Source of the DNA: Clostridiales bacterium UBA6114
GTDB taxonomy: Bacteria > Bacillota > Clostridia > Oscillospirales > Butyricicoccaceae
Length of the DNA: 64,000 bases
Assembly (NCBI GenBank): GCA_002423435.1
Contig: DIWE01000028.1
Coordinates: forward strand, 1 to 64,000
Direction of reading: 5' to 3'
A program made the position numbers and the translations under genes. The notes under the pieces are model-generated. The model saw only the letters and a list, made by a program, of their open reading frames with translations. It ran no database searches and was not told where the DNA came from. Shown here piece by piece: positions 27,233-36,151 of the stretch (the first letter of the stretch is position 1; each line of letters begins with the position of its first letter).

Positions 27233-28174
27233 CTAAAACTTGCTGAATTCCCGGTAGATCTGCGGTATGGTGTCCCTGCAGATGCAAAGCGCCTTTTCGG
27301 CCGCGAGAGAGCGCGGAATCTCATCGGAATAACAGATGACCACTTCCCAGAACGGCTTCAGGCTTGGGTTTAAGAAATAAAAGCTGAGAGAATAGTCCCG
27401 GCCGAATTCCAGGCATAAGGTATGGGGGATCAGCGTAACGCCAAGGTTTGCGTTGGCCATTCGGGCTGCGGTTCGAAGCGATTTTGTAAGAAACTTGATT
27501 TGGGGGTGAAGCCCCGCGCGCCCCAGAATTCCGTCCGTGTTTTCCCGCGCCCGCTGATCGGGATGCATCATGATATAGTTGTGTTTTTCAGTCAGGGTGA
27601 TGTCGAGATACCGCTCGCTCCCATCGGGTTTCGTATAACACATCTGGTTTAACGGGTCATCCGACGGAACCGCCAGCAAAAACCGCTCCTTGCAGATTAC
27701 CTCCTGTCGGAGCTTCGGATCGGATATGGGGGTATGCAAAATCCCAAAGTCGACCGTACCGTGTAAAACCGCTTCCTCAATGTCCTGCGAGACGCCTTCT
27801 ATAATGGAGATCTCAATATTCGGATACAGCAAATGAAAAATCGAGATAATGTCGGGGAGCACAAAGGAACCCAGAAAGGACGGAACCCCGATTACAACCT
27901 TTCCGGATTTCAAATTGTTAAGGTTTGAAAAGCAGATCTCCATTTCCTTATACGATTTCAGGATGGAATCGGCATATTTTATGTAATATTCCCCGGCCTG
28001 GGTGAGCTGAAGTCCGCCGGGCAGGCGTTTGAACAAGGGTAACCCGATTTCATTTTCAATCTTCCGCAGCCCCCGGCTCAGCGACGGCTGGGCCACGTAC
28101 AGCAGGGCCGCGGCCTTGGAAATACTCTGCTCCCTGGCAATGGTCGTAATATAGATCAGTTCCTGCTGCGTCAT
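27233..28174 (-). CDS. LysR-family transcriptional regulator
   Basis: A 313-residue LysR regulator. The N-terminal helix-turn-helix reads QSISKAAALLYVAQPSLSRGLRKIENEIG, given here only in part: AAALLYVAQPSLSRGLRKIE. The C-terminal two-lobed effector domain begins near residue 90 (GKVVIGVPSFLG). It faces the aldolase/TAXI operon tail to tail rather than head to head, so its target is not evident from position. A good sigmaA promoter lies 85 bases upstream. Confidence 0.9.
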   Translation of the reverse strand: MTQQELIYITTIAREQSISKAAALLYVAQPSLSRGLRKIENEIGLPLFKRLPGGLQLTQAGEYYIKYADSILKSYKEMEICFSNLNNLKSGKVVIGVPSFLGSFVLPDIISIFHLLYPNIEISIIEGVSQDIEEAVLHGTVDFGILHTPISDPKLRQEVICKERFLLAVPSDDPLNQMCYTKPDGSERYLDITLTEKHNYIMMHPDQRARENTDGILGRAGLHPQIKFLTKSLRTAARMANANLGVTLIPHTLCLEFGRDYSLSFYFLNPSLKPFWEVVICYSDEIPRSLAAEKALCICRDTIPQIYREFSKF

Positions 28175-28265
28175 ATTCCCATTTTCCTCTCTTTTCCTGA
28201 TGAGATTGCAAATGAGACCGGAAAGCTTGTCTGATCAGAGTCCAATGAAACCCGTTATGTTTTTA

Positions 28266-28294
28266 ATTATAACATGGCATCCAATTTATATCAA
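28266..28294 (-). promoter_or_regulatory. Promoter of the LysR gene
   Basis: On the minus strand TTGATA (28289-28294) and TATAAT (28266-28271) are exactly 17 bases apart, about 85 bases before the LysR start. The rest of the 270-base gap 28175-28444 shows no gene; the short frame at 28309-28491 overlaps the trkH end and lacks any family feature. Confidence 0.7.
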
Positions 28295-28444
28295 TATCTT
28301 ACAATTTTTTGCAAGCTATTGACTTATCATATATCGATACCTCCCTTTTCAGGGACGATCTCCCGCCGGGAAAGGTCTACGATCTTTATCCGGGGGTACA
28401 ATGCGAAAGCTGCAAAAACATAATGCCTTTTCTACAAGACCAAG

Positions 28445-29911
28445 TTATCCCGCCTTTAAAAGCGATCTTTTCATGCTTTGCGCCACCTTAATGATTGCGT
28501 AGAAAATGACAAATATTTCGAGCCTGCCGAGGAACATGCCGCATGTCATGGCCCACAGGGCGACCGGGGCGGTATGGATGCTTGTAAGGCCGACCGACAG
28601 CCCAACCGTGCCGAGCGCGGAGGAAAATTCGAACAGCGAATCCTGAAGCGGGTAGCCGCAGCCCGACAGGATTAAAGTGCCGGCAAAAAGGAGGGCGAAA
28701 TAAATCAGGGCATAGTTTGCGGATTCGGCGTACAGTTCCTGAGAAAGGATCGTTTTCCCTTCCGGCCTGTAAATGACAGGCTGATTCACCATCCGTTCGG
28801 GCAGAAATCTGCGTCTTACGGACCATGTGATCTGTTTTATCAGAAGATATGCGCGCCCTGCCTTGATGCCGCCCGCCGTGGAACCCGCGCCGCCGCCGAC
28901 GATCATCAGCAGGACGACGGCAAGCCACGCAAAGGCGGGCCAATTGTTAAAGGCAACCGTCGAAAAACCCGTAGTTGTGAGTGCCGAGACCACATTAAAA
29001 AAACTGATGCGCAGCGCCGCCGAAAGCTTCCCGTACAAAGGAAGCAAAGACACGACGGCAACGACGGGCGTGGCTATAGCAATTGCAATCAGCGTCAGCC
29101 TGGTTTCGCCGAGGCGGAAAAACGCGCGGAATTTTCGTCTGACAAGCAGCATATTTGCAAAAAAATTCGTCTCTCCGAGCAGCATAAGAATGACGGTAAT
29201 GAGCTCGATGGGCAGGCTGTTGTATGCCCCGATACTGTCCGCTTTGGTGGAAAAGCCGCCCGTCGAAAGGGCTGCCATACAGTGGTTGACCGCGTCAAAT
29301 AGCGGCATGCCGAAGATAACGTACAACACAGTGCCGGCAACGAAATAACCCACATAAATTTTGAGGATCATGCGCGCGGATTTCGCAAGATTCGGAAGCA
29401 GCTTGTCGTTATGCCCTTCTGCTGTATAAAGCCGCATCCCAAGGCTCTCCGACAGTGCGGATACGACAACGAGGACGATCCCGAAGCCGCCGAAGAACTG
29501 CATGACCGAACGGAAGAACAAAAACAGCATCGGCGCTTTTGTGACGTCGACAACGGAAAGCCCGGTCGTCGTCCAGCCGCTCATCGCCTCGAAATAAGCC
29601 TGCGTGAAATTCAGCATCCCCGCAAGCATAAACGGCAGGGATGAAAAGAATACGGCCAAAACCCAGGTGCCGGTTACAATGACCGCGTCGCTGCCGATCG
29701 ACAGCCTGCAGTCGTCCGGCACATGGATTTTGCTGAAAATTAACCCTGTTATGAAGCAAGCCGCAGCCGGGATCACAAAGCAAAGGGCATATTTCGCCTC
29801 GCTCGGATAAAACGGCAGTAGGATCAGCGGAAGCAGGATGACGCCTGCGACAAACATAAGCATCACGCCTATGTACTTAAGTACATAGATTCCTTTGAAA
29901 TTCGGTCTCAT
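28445..29911 (-). CDS. trkH: Trk-type potassium uptake channel TrkH/KtrB
   Basis: A 488-residue membrane protein of the TrkH/KtrB family with four membrane-pore-membrane repeats. Filter-like loops are visible as SGWTTTGLS, ALSTGGFST, ALTTTGFST and ALGTVGLSV, each with the conserved glycine. It conducts K+ driven by the membrane potential. Its start overlaps the stop of the TrkA gene by four bases (ATGA), so the two are coupled. Confidence 0.93.
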   Translation of the reverse strand: MRPNFKGIYVLKYIGVMLMFVAGVILLPLILLPFYPSEAKYALCFVIPAAACFITGLIFSKIHVPDDCRLSIGSDAVIVTGTWVLAVFFSSLPFMLAGMLNFTQAYFEAMSGWTTTGLSVVDVTKAPMLFLFFRSVMQFFGGFGIVLVVVSALSESLGMRLYTAEGHNDKLLPNLAKSARMILKIYVGYFVAGTVLYVIFGMPLFDAVNHCMAALSTGGFSTKADSIGAYNSLPIELITVILMLLGETNFFANMLLVRRKFRAFFRLGETRLTLIAIAIATPVVAVVSLLPLYGKLSAALRISFFNVVSALTTTGFSTVAFNNWPAFAWLAVVLLMIVGGGAGSTAGGIKAGRAYLLIKQITWSVRRRFLPERMVNQPVIYRPEGKTILSQELYAESANYALIYFALLFAGTLILSGCGYPLQDSLFEFSSALGTVGLSVGLTSIHTAPVALWAMTCGMFLGRLEIFVIFYAIIKVAQSMKRSLLKAG

Positions 29912-30576
29912 TTCTGCATATCTCCAATCAAACAGGCAAGCACCATCTCCTGCGACGACAGGCTCGTGAAAATCATAAGCTTATCTCCGGCATGGATCTC
30001 CGTCCGGCCGTTCGGGATAACGCTCCCATTGCCTCTTACGATGCAGCCGATGATGGCGTCTTTCGGGAAATCAAGGTCCATGATCTGTTTCCCGCAGGCC
30101 CTATGTCCGTCTTCGACGATTACTTCCAGCAGCTGAAGCTTGCCTTCCTCGAGCTGCATAGTGTGGACAATCTGGTCGGTAAACGCCATTTGCTCAATGA
30201 TGCCTGCCAAAACATAAGTTGCGCTGACCACCGTGTTGATGCCCAGTTTTTTAAATACCTCCACATTGCGCGGGTTGTTTACCGTGGCAAATGCACGGCG
30301 AATGCCGAACATCTTTTTCGCAAGCTGGCAGATCACCAGATTGTCGGCATCTTTTGACGTCACCGCGATCATCAGGTCAAAGCCCGAGACCCCGGCGTCC
30401 TCCAGTATAAACGGTTTTGTTCCGTCGCCGCAGATAACCACGGCGTCCCCTGATTCGGAAAGCTTTTGGCATTCCTCCTGATCCCGGTTGATGATGACAA
30501 TCTGATGCTTTTTGCTGGCGAGCGAAGTCGCAAGAAAGCTTACCTTTACTCCGCCGCCCACAATGACTATCTTCAT
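29908..30576 (-). CDS. trkA: Trk potassium uptake regulatory protein TrkA
   Basis: A 222-residue peripheral protein with an N-terminal RCK/TrkA-N Rossmann domain (MKIVIVGGGVKVSFLA) and a C-terminal TrkA-C domain (about residues 140-222). It gates the TrkH channel by binding nucleotides. The start at 30576 overlaps the preceding gene's stop. MYK-extended GTG start at 30585 is possible but less likely. Confidence 0.9.
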   Translation of the reverse strand: MKIVIVGGGVKVSFLATSLASKKHQIVIINRDQEECQKLSESGDAVVICGDGTKPFILEDAGVSGFDLMIAVTSKDADNLVICQLAKKMFGIRRAFATVNNPRNVEVFKKLGINTVVSATYVLAGIIEQMAFTDQIVHTMQLEEGKLQLLEVIVEDGHRACGKQIMDLDFPKDAIIGCIVRGNGSVIPNGRTEIHAGDKLMIFTSLSSQEMVLACLIGDMQK

Positions 30577-31016
30577 TTTATACACCCCCGTTCACGCAGC
30601 ATCTGTTCGATAACACCCACCGACAGCTTGTAAGGATAGACGATCAGAGCGCCGTTTAAGCCGCCGATCCCCTCGATCTCCGGCGAATACAAACGCGCGA
30701 TCACATTGGGAACTTCAAAAACGGCTTTTGCCATTTGTGAAATCATGATGTTCGTGTTGTCGTCGTCTGTCGCCGCAATCACCACACAGGCCCGGTCGAT
30801 TCCGGCCTGCTCAAGCACGCTGATATCGGATGCGTCGCCTTCGACGGTATATCCGCTGTAGTCAGGATGAAGCTTCCGAAAAGCTCTCGGGTCAAGATCA
30901 ATCAAGGTCACATTCTTTTTATGTTTCGACATGGTGGAAGCGATATTTGCGCCCAGCCTGCTGCCGCCGGCCACAATGAATAAATCTCTTTTTTTATTAT
31001 TGTTCTCCTGTATCAT
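30573..31016 (-). CDS. Second TrkA-N domain protein
   Basis: A 147-residue protein holding only the TrkA-N/RCK domain (FIVAGGSRLGANIAS, then LIDLDPRAF and VEGDASDISVLEQAGI). It lacks a TrkA-C domain. It is encoded between a TPR protein and TrkA, with overlapping or abutting stop and start codons. It probably forms a mixed RCK ring with the longer TrkA. The start at 31016 has AGAGGA upstream; the longer frame to 31265 overlaps the TPR gene and is rejected. Confidence 0.82.
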   Translation of the reverse strand: MIQENNNKKRDLFIVAGGSRLGANIASTMSKHKKNVTLIDLDPRAFRKLHPDYSGYTVEGDASDISVLEQAGIDRACVVIAATDDDNTNIMISQMAKAVFEVPNVIARLYSPEIEGIGGLNGALIVYPYKLSVGVIEQMLRERGCIK

Positions 31017-31017
31017 C

Positions 31018-31365
31018 TTAAATCCTCTTTTCAATCGTATTGTCTGTGCCGGCCTCATCGCCGAAATCAAATGGAATCCGCCCGTACTCAAACATGGTGC
31101 AGATCCGTTCGAGGTTTCTGCATGCCGGCTTAAACGTCGGATCAAGCGCATAAGCGGCTCTGTAGTGTTTGCGGGCCTTGTCGCCGTCACCCATGAGTTC
31201 AAACCAGATCCCAAGAAGGTTATGCGGCTGCGGCGCGTCGGGATTTGCACGGATGGCTTCAACAATCAACGGGTAAGCATCCTTAAACTCATGTCGACGG
31301 AGCCTGTCGGCAGCCTGACTGATATTCTGAGTAAACAGGTCGGGAAATACTTTGCAGCGTTCCAT
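31018..31365 (-). CDS. Small TPR-like protein in the trk operon
   Basis: A 115-residue protein with about two tetratricopeptide repeats, seen in RHEFKDAYPLIVEAIRANPD and the following DKARKHYRAAYALDP. AAGGAG precedes the start. It is the first gene of the trk operon, so it may bind or regulate a Trk subunit, but no such role is established from the sequence. Confidence 0.75.
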   Translation of the reverse strand: MERCKVFPDLFTQNISQAADRLRRHEFKDAYPLIVEAIRANPDAPQPHNLLGIWFELMGDGDKARKHYRAAYALDPTFKPACRNLERICTMFEYGRIPFDFGDEAGTDNTIEKRI

Positions 31366-31458
31366 ATCGTCATCTCCTTATGCTTTCAGTATAAAGCGGC
31401 CGGTATCAGTTTTGTGTGAGGATGATATCCGTTCGTGTGAGGTTTCTGTGATGAAAAA

Positions 31459-31488
31459 AGAGGAAGCCCTGTTTATCGGGATTCCTCT
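31459..31488 (-). terminator. Terminator after the response regulator gene
   Basis: AGAGGAAGCCC at 31459-31469 pairs with 31478-31488 with one mismatch. On the minus strand a run of six T follows. It separates the kdpDE-like pair from the trk operon. Confidence 0.8.
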
Positions 31489-31509
31489 CAAATTAGTATT
31501 AAAATGATT

Positions 31510-32205
31510 CTACTCGTCCGCCAGACGGTAGCCCACGCCGATTTCGGTGATGATATATCTCGGCTGTGCCGGATCCTCTTTAAGCTTCCGCCGCAGATTG
31601 CCCATGCACACCCTTAATGACTGCGTGTCGTCCGAGATCACGCCGCCCCAGACGTTTTCAATGATAAACCTATGGGTCAAAACCTTGCCGCGATATTTTA
31701 TAAGCAGCGCGAGAACCTTGTATTCATTCGGCGTAAGGCGTACTTCCTCACCGCCAAGCCATACCCTGCGCCTGCCCTCGTCAACGACCAGATCCTCGAT
31801 TTGAAAAGGCGCTTTTTCCTGTCCCTCCGGAGCTTCAATAAAGGATTTGCGCCGCAGGATGACCCTGATGCGGGCGAGAAGCTCCGGGACGCTGAACGGT
31901 TTTGTGAGATAGTCGTCGGCTCCCGCGTCAAGCGCCTCCACCTTTTCCCGGTCATGACCCCGGGCGGATACAATAACGATCGGCATCTGTGAAACGGCGC
32001 GCAGTTTTTTAATCACATCCACCCCGTCCATATCCGGCAGACCCAGGTCCAGTATCATGATGTCGGGGTTATTCGACAGAGAAAGCATGAGGGCGCCGGC
32101 TCCGCTGTCCGCGCCGATGCATTTATAGCCCTGCGTTTCAAGGGATACCTGGAGAAAGCTGCGTATCGATTTTTCATCGTCAACGATCAGTATCAGCGGC
32201 TGCAT
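31510..32205 (-). CDS. KdpE-like response regulator
   Basis: A 231-residue OmpR/PhoB-type regulator. The receiver domain has the acidic pair DDE at residues 9-11 and the phosphorylated Asp in MILDLGLPDMDG near residue 54. The C-terminal winged helix ends YIITEIGVGYRLAD, close to KdpE. Its start overlaps the sensor kinase gene by 26 bases. There is no kdpFABC in the window; the neighbouring trk operon is the plausible target. Confidence 0.88.
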   Translation of the reverse strand: MQPLILIVDDEKSIRSFLQVSLETQGYKCIGADSGAGALMLSLSNNPDIMILDLGLPDMDGVDVIKKLRAVSQMPIVIVSARGHDREKVEALDAGADDYLTKPFSVPELLARIRVILRRKSFIEAPEGQEKAPFQIEDLVVDEGRRRVWLGGEEVRLTPNEYKVLALLIKYRGKVLTHRFIIENVWGGVISDDTQSLRVCMGNLRRKLKEDPAQPRYIITEIGVGYRLADE

Positions 32206-33781
32206 CGTTCTTCTCCTCCCGAATTGGAATCGTAAAGCTTACGGTCGTCCCGTGCGGTTCGTGATTTAAGACAAAGATCTCTCCGCCGTGCGCCTCGACA
32301 ATCGATTTGCAGAGTGGAAGGCCCAGCCCCATCCCGTGCCGGCCGCCGCTGCTTTTATGATGTCTTGAGTAGAATCTTTCAAACAGATGTGGGAGGTCTT
32401 CCGCGGATATGCCGGGGCCGTTGTCGCTTACTTCAAAAGTCACGCGGGTTTCTTCTTGAAAAACGGAAACGGTGATCTCGCTTCCCTCGGGCGAATAATT
32501 GACCGCATTGCTCAGGAGGTTTACGAGCACTTGTCTGATCAGCACTCCGTCAACTTGCAGTAAAATGATCTCATCCGGTATTTTTGCCGAAATTTTGTAA
32601 CCGGGCGCGCGCTTTCTCACATGACCGATCGCCTCGGCGACGATTTCTTCCGCAGCTTCCTGCCCGATGTCCAGCTTGATTTTCCCTTCGTCAAAACGCG
32701 TTGTGTTCAATATATTTTCAACCAGTTCGTTCAGCCAGTCGGCATCGTCATAGATATTATGCAGAAAATTTTTCTTGATATCGTCGCTTACCGATTCGAA
32801 ATTGGTAAGCACCGTGCTTGCCAAACCCATAATACCGGTAAGCGGCGTGCGCAGGTCGTGGGAGATCGTCCGCAGCATATCCGCGCGCAGGCGTTCGCGC
32901 TGAACCTCCATCTGTGTTTCCTGCTGTTTTTCATACAGCCTTTCGCGTTCCAAAACCACGGCAATCTGCGGGACGATCGCTTCGAGGAATTCTTTTTGAG
33001 CCTTATCAAGAGGGCACAGATCGGGCAATGAAATTCCCAGAACGCCGAGCACGCCGTTTTGGCTGATAACAGGCATGTAATATGCTTTTGCTTCGGAAAA
33101 AAGCATGGTGCCGCAGCCGCAGGGATTGCCGGACTGGTACGTTTCCCGACAGGCAGCGCGATCCCTGTCGCTGCCAAAAATGTCGTTTCCCTCGACATAC
33201 CTGTAGCGTAAGCCGCCAGCCGGGTCGAAAAACTGCGCCAGAACATCCGCATGAAACTGCATTGCGATCTCTTTCGCGGAAACCCCGGCCAAAGCTTCCA
33301 CATTTTTTACTTCAAGGAGCCTCCTGCCGATGTGATAAAGCGATTTGATGCGTTTCTCTCTTTCTTCCGCAAGAAATGTTTCCCGCTTAACCCGGATGGT
33401 CAGCATGCTGGTAAAGAATCCGACGATAAACATAATGAGAAAGGTAATCGGGTAATCGGGGCTGTATACCTGAAGCGTATAATATGGCTCGGTAAAGAAG
33501 AAATTATATAAAAGCACCCCGCAAACCGACGCCAGAAAGCTGTAGAAATATCCTCCCGCCAAATAGGAAAATAAAAGGATTCCAAGAAGATACATCATAA
33601 CGATGTTGGATTCAAACGCCCCTGTGCGTTTGAAATACATTGATACAGCCGTACACAATACCATTATGATTATCAATGAGACTATATTTTTAATAAATTT
33701 CGTCCTGTTGATCCGCTTCATATAAATTTTCAGCGAGAAAGCATCCTTTTTCCTGAAACGGGGTATGATTATCTTCCCCAA
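32180..33781 (-). CDS. KdpD-like sensor kinase lacking the N-terminal KdpD domain
   Basis: A 533-residue kinase with a TTG start. Four membrane segments of the DUF4118 type lie at about residues 30-125, then a GAF-like region (about 150-285), a dimerisation domain with the phospho-His in SHDLRTPLTG, and an ATPase domain with NLLSNAVNYS and SDNGPGIS. Classical KdpD is about 900 residues with N-terminal KdpD and USP domains that sense c-di-AMP and ions; these are absent here. It probably controls potassium transport through the downstream regulator. Confidence 0.87.
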   Translation of the reverse strand: MGKIIIPRFRKKDAFSLKIYMKRINRTKFIKNIVSLIIIMVLCTAVSMYFKRTGAFESNIVMMYLLGILLFSYLAGGYFYSFLASVCGVLLYNFFFTEPYYTLQVYSPDYPITFLIMFIVGFFTSMLTIRVKRETFLAEEREKRIKSLYHIGRRLLEVKNVEALAGVSAKEIAMQFHADVLAQFFDPAGGLRYRYVEGNDIFGSDRDRAACRETYQSGNPCGCGTMLFSEAKAYYMPVISQNGVLGVLGISLPDLCPLDKAQKEFLEAIVPQIAVVLERERLYEKQQETQMEVQRERLRADMLRTISHDLRTPLTGIMGLASTVLTNFESVSDDIKKNFLHNIYDDADWLNELVENILNTTRFDEGKIKLDIGQEAAEEIVAEAIGHVRKRAPGYKISAKIPDEIILLQVDGVLIRQVLVNLLSNAVNYSPEGSEITVSVFQEETRVTFEVSDNGPGISAEDLPHLFERFYSRHHKSSGGRHGMGLGLPLCKSIVEAHGGEIFVLNHEPHGTTVSFTIPIREEKNDAAADTDR

Positions 33782-33885
33782 TCTTTTTTCACCCGCCTTC
33801 CGATTATAACAAAAACAGGTAAACGATGAACTACTTGATTAAGTTTAAATCAAAATTCAAATATTATCAAGAAAGTTGTATTGCT

Positions 33886-34092
33886 CTAACGCGAAAACCA
33901 GTTGGTAAAGGGCGCGAACGGCTTTGCTGACGGGATATGGTCCCTCTTCAGGGTATCCGGGTTGATGACGATTACATCAAGCCCTTTTTTCATTGCGTAA
34001 TCCACGGTGTACTTTGTGCCTCCCTTGGTCCCGTTGCATACGGCAATGAGGCGCGAGGACGCGTTTACCATGTAGCGGTTTCGTTCCTGCAT
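33886..34092 (-). pseudogene. Truncated SLOG-family (DUF1273/YpsA-like) gene
   Basis: The 68-codon frame encodes only the C-terminal part of a SLOG/YpsA-like protein: RNRYMVNASSRLIAVCNG followed by GGTKYTVDYAMKKGLDVIVI matches the family's second half. The N-terminal nucleotide-binding half is missing, and upstream DNA is the AT-rich regulatory region of the XRE gene in all frames. It looks like a remnant cut on its 5' side. A short functional product is possible but unlikely. Confidence 0.6.
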
Positions 34093-34106
34093 ACAAATAT
34101 CGGTAT

Positions 34107-34208
34107 ACGGTTTACCGTTATATTAAACCTTTTTCGAAAACAAATCAACGGTATTCCGTTAATAATTCGTTTATGAAACTGATATTCTTTTCTTAACGGA
34201 ATAACGTT
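34107..34208 (+). promoter_or_regulatory. Three related palindromes upstream of the XRE gene
   Basis: ACGGTTTACCGT at 34107-34118, AACGGTATTCCGTT at 34147-34160 and AACGGAATAACGTT at 34195-34208 share the ACGG half site. They fill the 130-base divergent region between the SLOG remnant and the XRE gene. They look like operators for the adjacent XRE protein. Confidence 0.6.
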
Positions 34209-34222
34209 TAGGGGAGAGCAGG

Positions 34223-34465
34223 ATGAACGTTTCTCAAGCCGTCGTCAAGCGTATTTTGGAATTGTGTAATGAAAGAAATCTCTCAATAAACGCTTTAAGC
34301 ATTATATCTGGAATTACGCAGTCCACTGTAAACGATATCGTAAACGGTACAACATATAACACAGGGATTGCGACAATAAAAAAGCTCTGCGACGGTCTGG
34401 AAATCAGTATCCGTGAATTTTTCGACTCCGATTTGTTTTCGGACTTGGAGCAGGAAGTCAAATAA
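34223..34465 (+). CDS. Small XRE-family helix-turn-helix regulator
   Basis: An 80-residue protein with a single Cro/CI-type helix-turn-helix (LSINALSIISGITQSTVNDI). GGGGAGAGCAGG precedes the ATG. Length and form match small autoregulatory repressors. Its last 14 codons and terminator are duplicated at 45688-45770, on the other side of an 11-kb block, so this gene's 3' end served as the insertion or recombination site. Confidence 0.88.
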   Translation: MNVSQAVVKRILELCNERNLSINALSIISGITQSTVNDIVNGTTYNTGIATIKKLCDGLEISIREFFDSDLFSDLEQEVK

Positions 34466-34505
34466 CAATTTTGGATATAAAAAACCGTCAGCTATTAAGC
34501 TGACG
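34423..34505 (+). repeat. Left 83-bp direct repeat bounding the island
   Basis: From CGACTCCGATTTG to the second arm of the XRE terminator, 83 bases match 45688-45770 with one mismatch (AACAATT versus AACATTT). This copy covers the XRE gene's 3' end. Confidence 0.92.
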
Positions 34506-34513
34506 GTTTTTTT
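34484..34513 (+). terminator. Terminator of the XRE gene
   Basis: ACCGTCAGCT at 34484-34493 pairs perfectly with 34498-34507 over a four-base loop and is followed by a T run. An A run on the other side would let it also act on the minus strand. Confidence 0.9.
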
Positions 34514-34538
34514 ACATGAGTTGATTGATGAAAAAGCA

Positions 34539-34570
34539 CGGTCGGGAAGGGCCGCAGCCCTTCCCGACCG
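34539..34570 (-). terminator. GC-rich terminator of the island operon
   Basis: CGGTCGGGAAGGGC at 34539-34552 pairs perfectly with 34557-34570 over the four-base loop CGCA. On the minus strand it follows the UxaA-family gene ending at 34591 and is followed by GTGCTTTTTC. Confidence 0.85.
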
Positions 34571-34590
34571 GATGCGAGGGTGCCGAAGGA

Positions 34591-36114
34591 TCAATAATCA
34601 CCGTTATAGCTGGTGCCGTGAGGCGTGGTCCAGCTGTAATCTCCCATGAGCTCCGCCTTGGTGGGCTCGCCGTTGGCCACCCGGATCAGCAGCTCATAAA
34701 GCTCTCTGCCGCTTTCCTGCAGCTTAAGCTCCCCGTAGAGCATGGGCTTTGCGGAATAGTCGATCATGTCGGCAAGGGCCTCGGCGGTGCGGGGGTTGCC
34801 GGTGATCTTGATGGTCGTCATGCAGGCGTTGCCGATGGGGTTGCCGCGGCCGGTGGTGAACAGGCAGATATGGCAGCCGCTCATGGCCAGAGTGGTGGTG
34901 GCATAGGCGTCATTGGCGCCCTGGGCCTGATTGATGCCCCACTCGCCGGGGCCGGGGACCCGGTCGCCGCAGTCTAAAATGGCGCGGATACGGCCGTGGC
35001 CTGCCGTCTTGAAACTGCCCAGATTCTTTTCCGTCATGGTGGTCAGGCCGCCGGCTTTGTTGCCGGGCGTCGGGTTTACCTGGGAAAGGCCCTTGCCGCC
35101 TCTGCGGGTGCAGTCCTCGTTGAAAAAGTCGCCGATATCCATCAGCCGCATGCCCACCTCATAGGAGGCGGCATCCGTAGGGTATCCGCCGCGGCCGGAA
35201 ACATGGACGATGGTGCCGCCAATGGAGGTGTGCATATCGATGACCTCGCCCACTGCCGGGTTGGCGGAAAGGCCGCTGGTCCAGTCGGAGCCGCCGTTAT
35301 AGCCGCTGATGATCAGACCGCTTAAGGGGCAGGGCTCCCGCTTCTGGGCCTCGGCCCGGCCCTTCAGCTCCTCCACCGCAGCAATGCCGTCCTCGATGGC
35401 CTTGTTGACGCCGCCGTCCGCCTGGATGCTGATATTGACCACCGGACGGCCGGCCTTGCGGATCTCCGCAGCCACATCCTCAGGGTCCGTCTGCTGGCAG
35501 CCCAAAGACAGCAGCACGGCTCCAAAGGTATTGGGGTGCGTACCGGCGGTGATGAAGCCTCTGCGGGTGCGGGCAAAGCGGTCGGGGAATTCGCCGCAGG
35601 CGGCATCGACAAATGTGGCGGGCACATTGCAGGCGGTGGCGATCCGCTGAGCGGCGTTGTTGGAGCACTGGACCAGAGAGATCACGACCACGTGATTGCG
35701 GATGCCGAAGGTGCCGTCCGCCCGCTTGTAGCCCATGATCGTCTCGGGAAGGCCCAGCTCTTCCTTCGTGTACTTATACTTGATGGAGTAGTCCAGCGCG
35801 TCCGGCGCCATGGAGCGGTAATAGGCCCGCTTTTCCCGGTTCAGCTCCTCGAAATCGTCATAGACATTGTGCTCATGTACCCAGTCGCCCCTTTTGATGG
35901 GCTGCGTGGCAACGCCGATATGGACGCCGTACTTGATGATTTCCGCTCCTTTTTCGATGTCCACGCGGGCGATTTTATGTCCCTCTTTGATGAATTCGTT
36001 TGCAGCGAGCTCCTCGCCGGCCAAAAGCGTGCACTCGCCGGCCTTCATGGGCTCCACGGCAACTGCAACGTTATCGGCTCCCTCGATCAGCATGGATTTT
36101 TTGTAGTTCCCCAT
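34591..36114 (-). CDS. UxaA-family (altronate/galactarate-type) dehydratase
   Basis: A 507-residue protein of the UxaA/GarD family. The N-terminal SAF domain (about residues 1-95) is joined to the large catalytic domain, as in full-length altronate dehydratases. GYKRADGTFGIRNHVVVI is the family's domain start, and a HPNTFGAVLLSLGCQ segment and conserved cysteines follow. Family members dehydrate sugar acids or cleave related hydroxyacids and use iron. AGGAG precedes the start. It is the last gene of the island operon, so it probably acts on a late intermediate. The substrate is not evident. Confidence 0.88.
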   Translation of the reverse strand: MGNYKKSMLIEGADNVAVAVEPMKAGECTLLAGEELAANEFIKEGHKIARVDIEKGAEIIKYGVHIGVATQPIKRGDWVHEHNVYDDFEELNREKRAYYRSMAPDALDYSIKYKYTKEELGLPETIMGYKRADGTFGIRNHVVVISLVQCSNNAAQRIATACNVPATFVDAACGEFPDRFARTRRGFITAGTHPNTFGAVLLSLGCQQTDPEDVAAEIRKAGRPVVNISIQADGGVNKAIEDGIAAVEELKGRAEAQKREPCPLSGLIISGYNGGSDWTSGLSANPAVGEVIDMHTSIGGTIVHVSGRGGYPTDAASYEVGMRLMDIGDFFNEDCTRRGGKGLSQVNPTPGNKAGGLTTMTEKNLGSFKTAGHGRIRAILDCGDRVPGPGEWGINQAQGANDAYATTTLAMSGCHICLFTTGRGNPIGNACMTTIKITGNPRTAEALADMIDYSAKPMLYGELKLQESGRELYELLIRVANGEPTKAELMGDYSWTTPHGTSYNGDY

Positions 36115-36151
36115 TTTCGTGACTCCTAATCAAAAGTTTTATTGATGATCA

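Noticed and set aside
28309..28491. 60-codon plus-strand frame
   Set aside because: It overlaps the 3' end of trkH and has no ribosome site or family feature.
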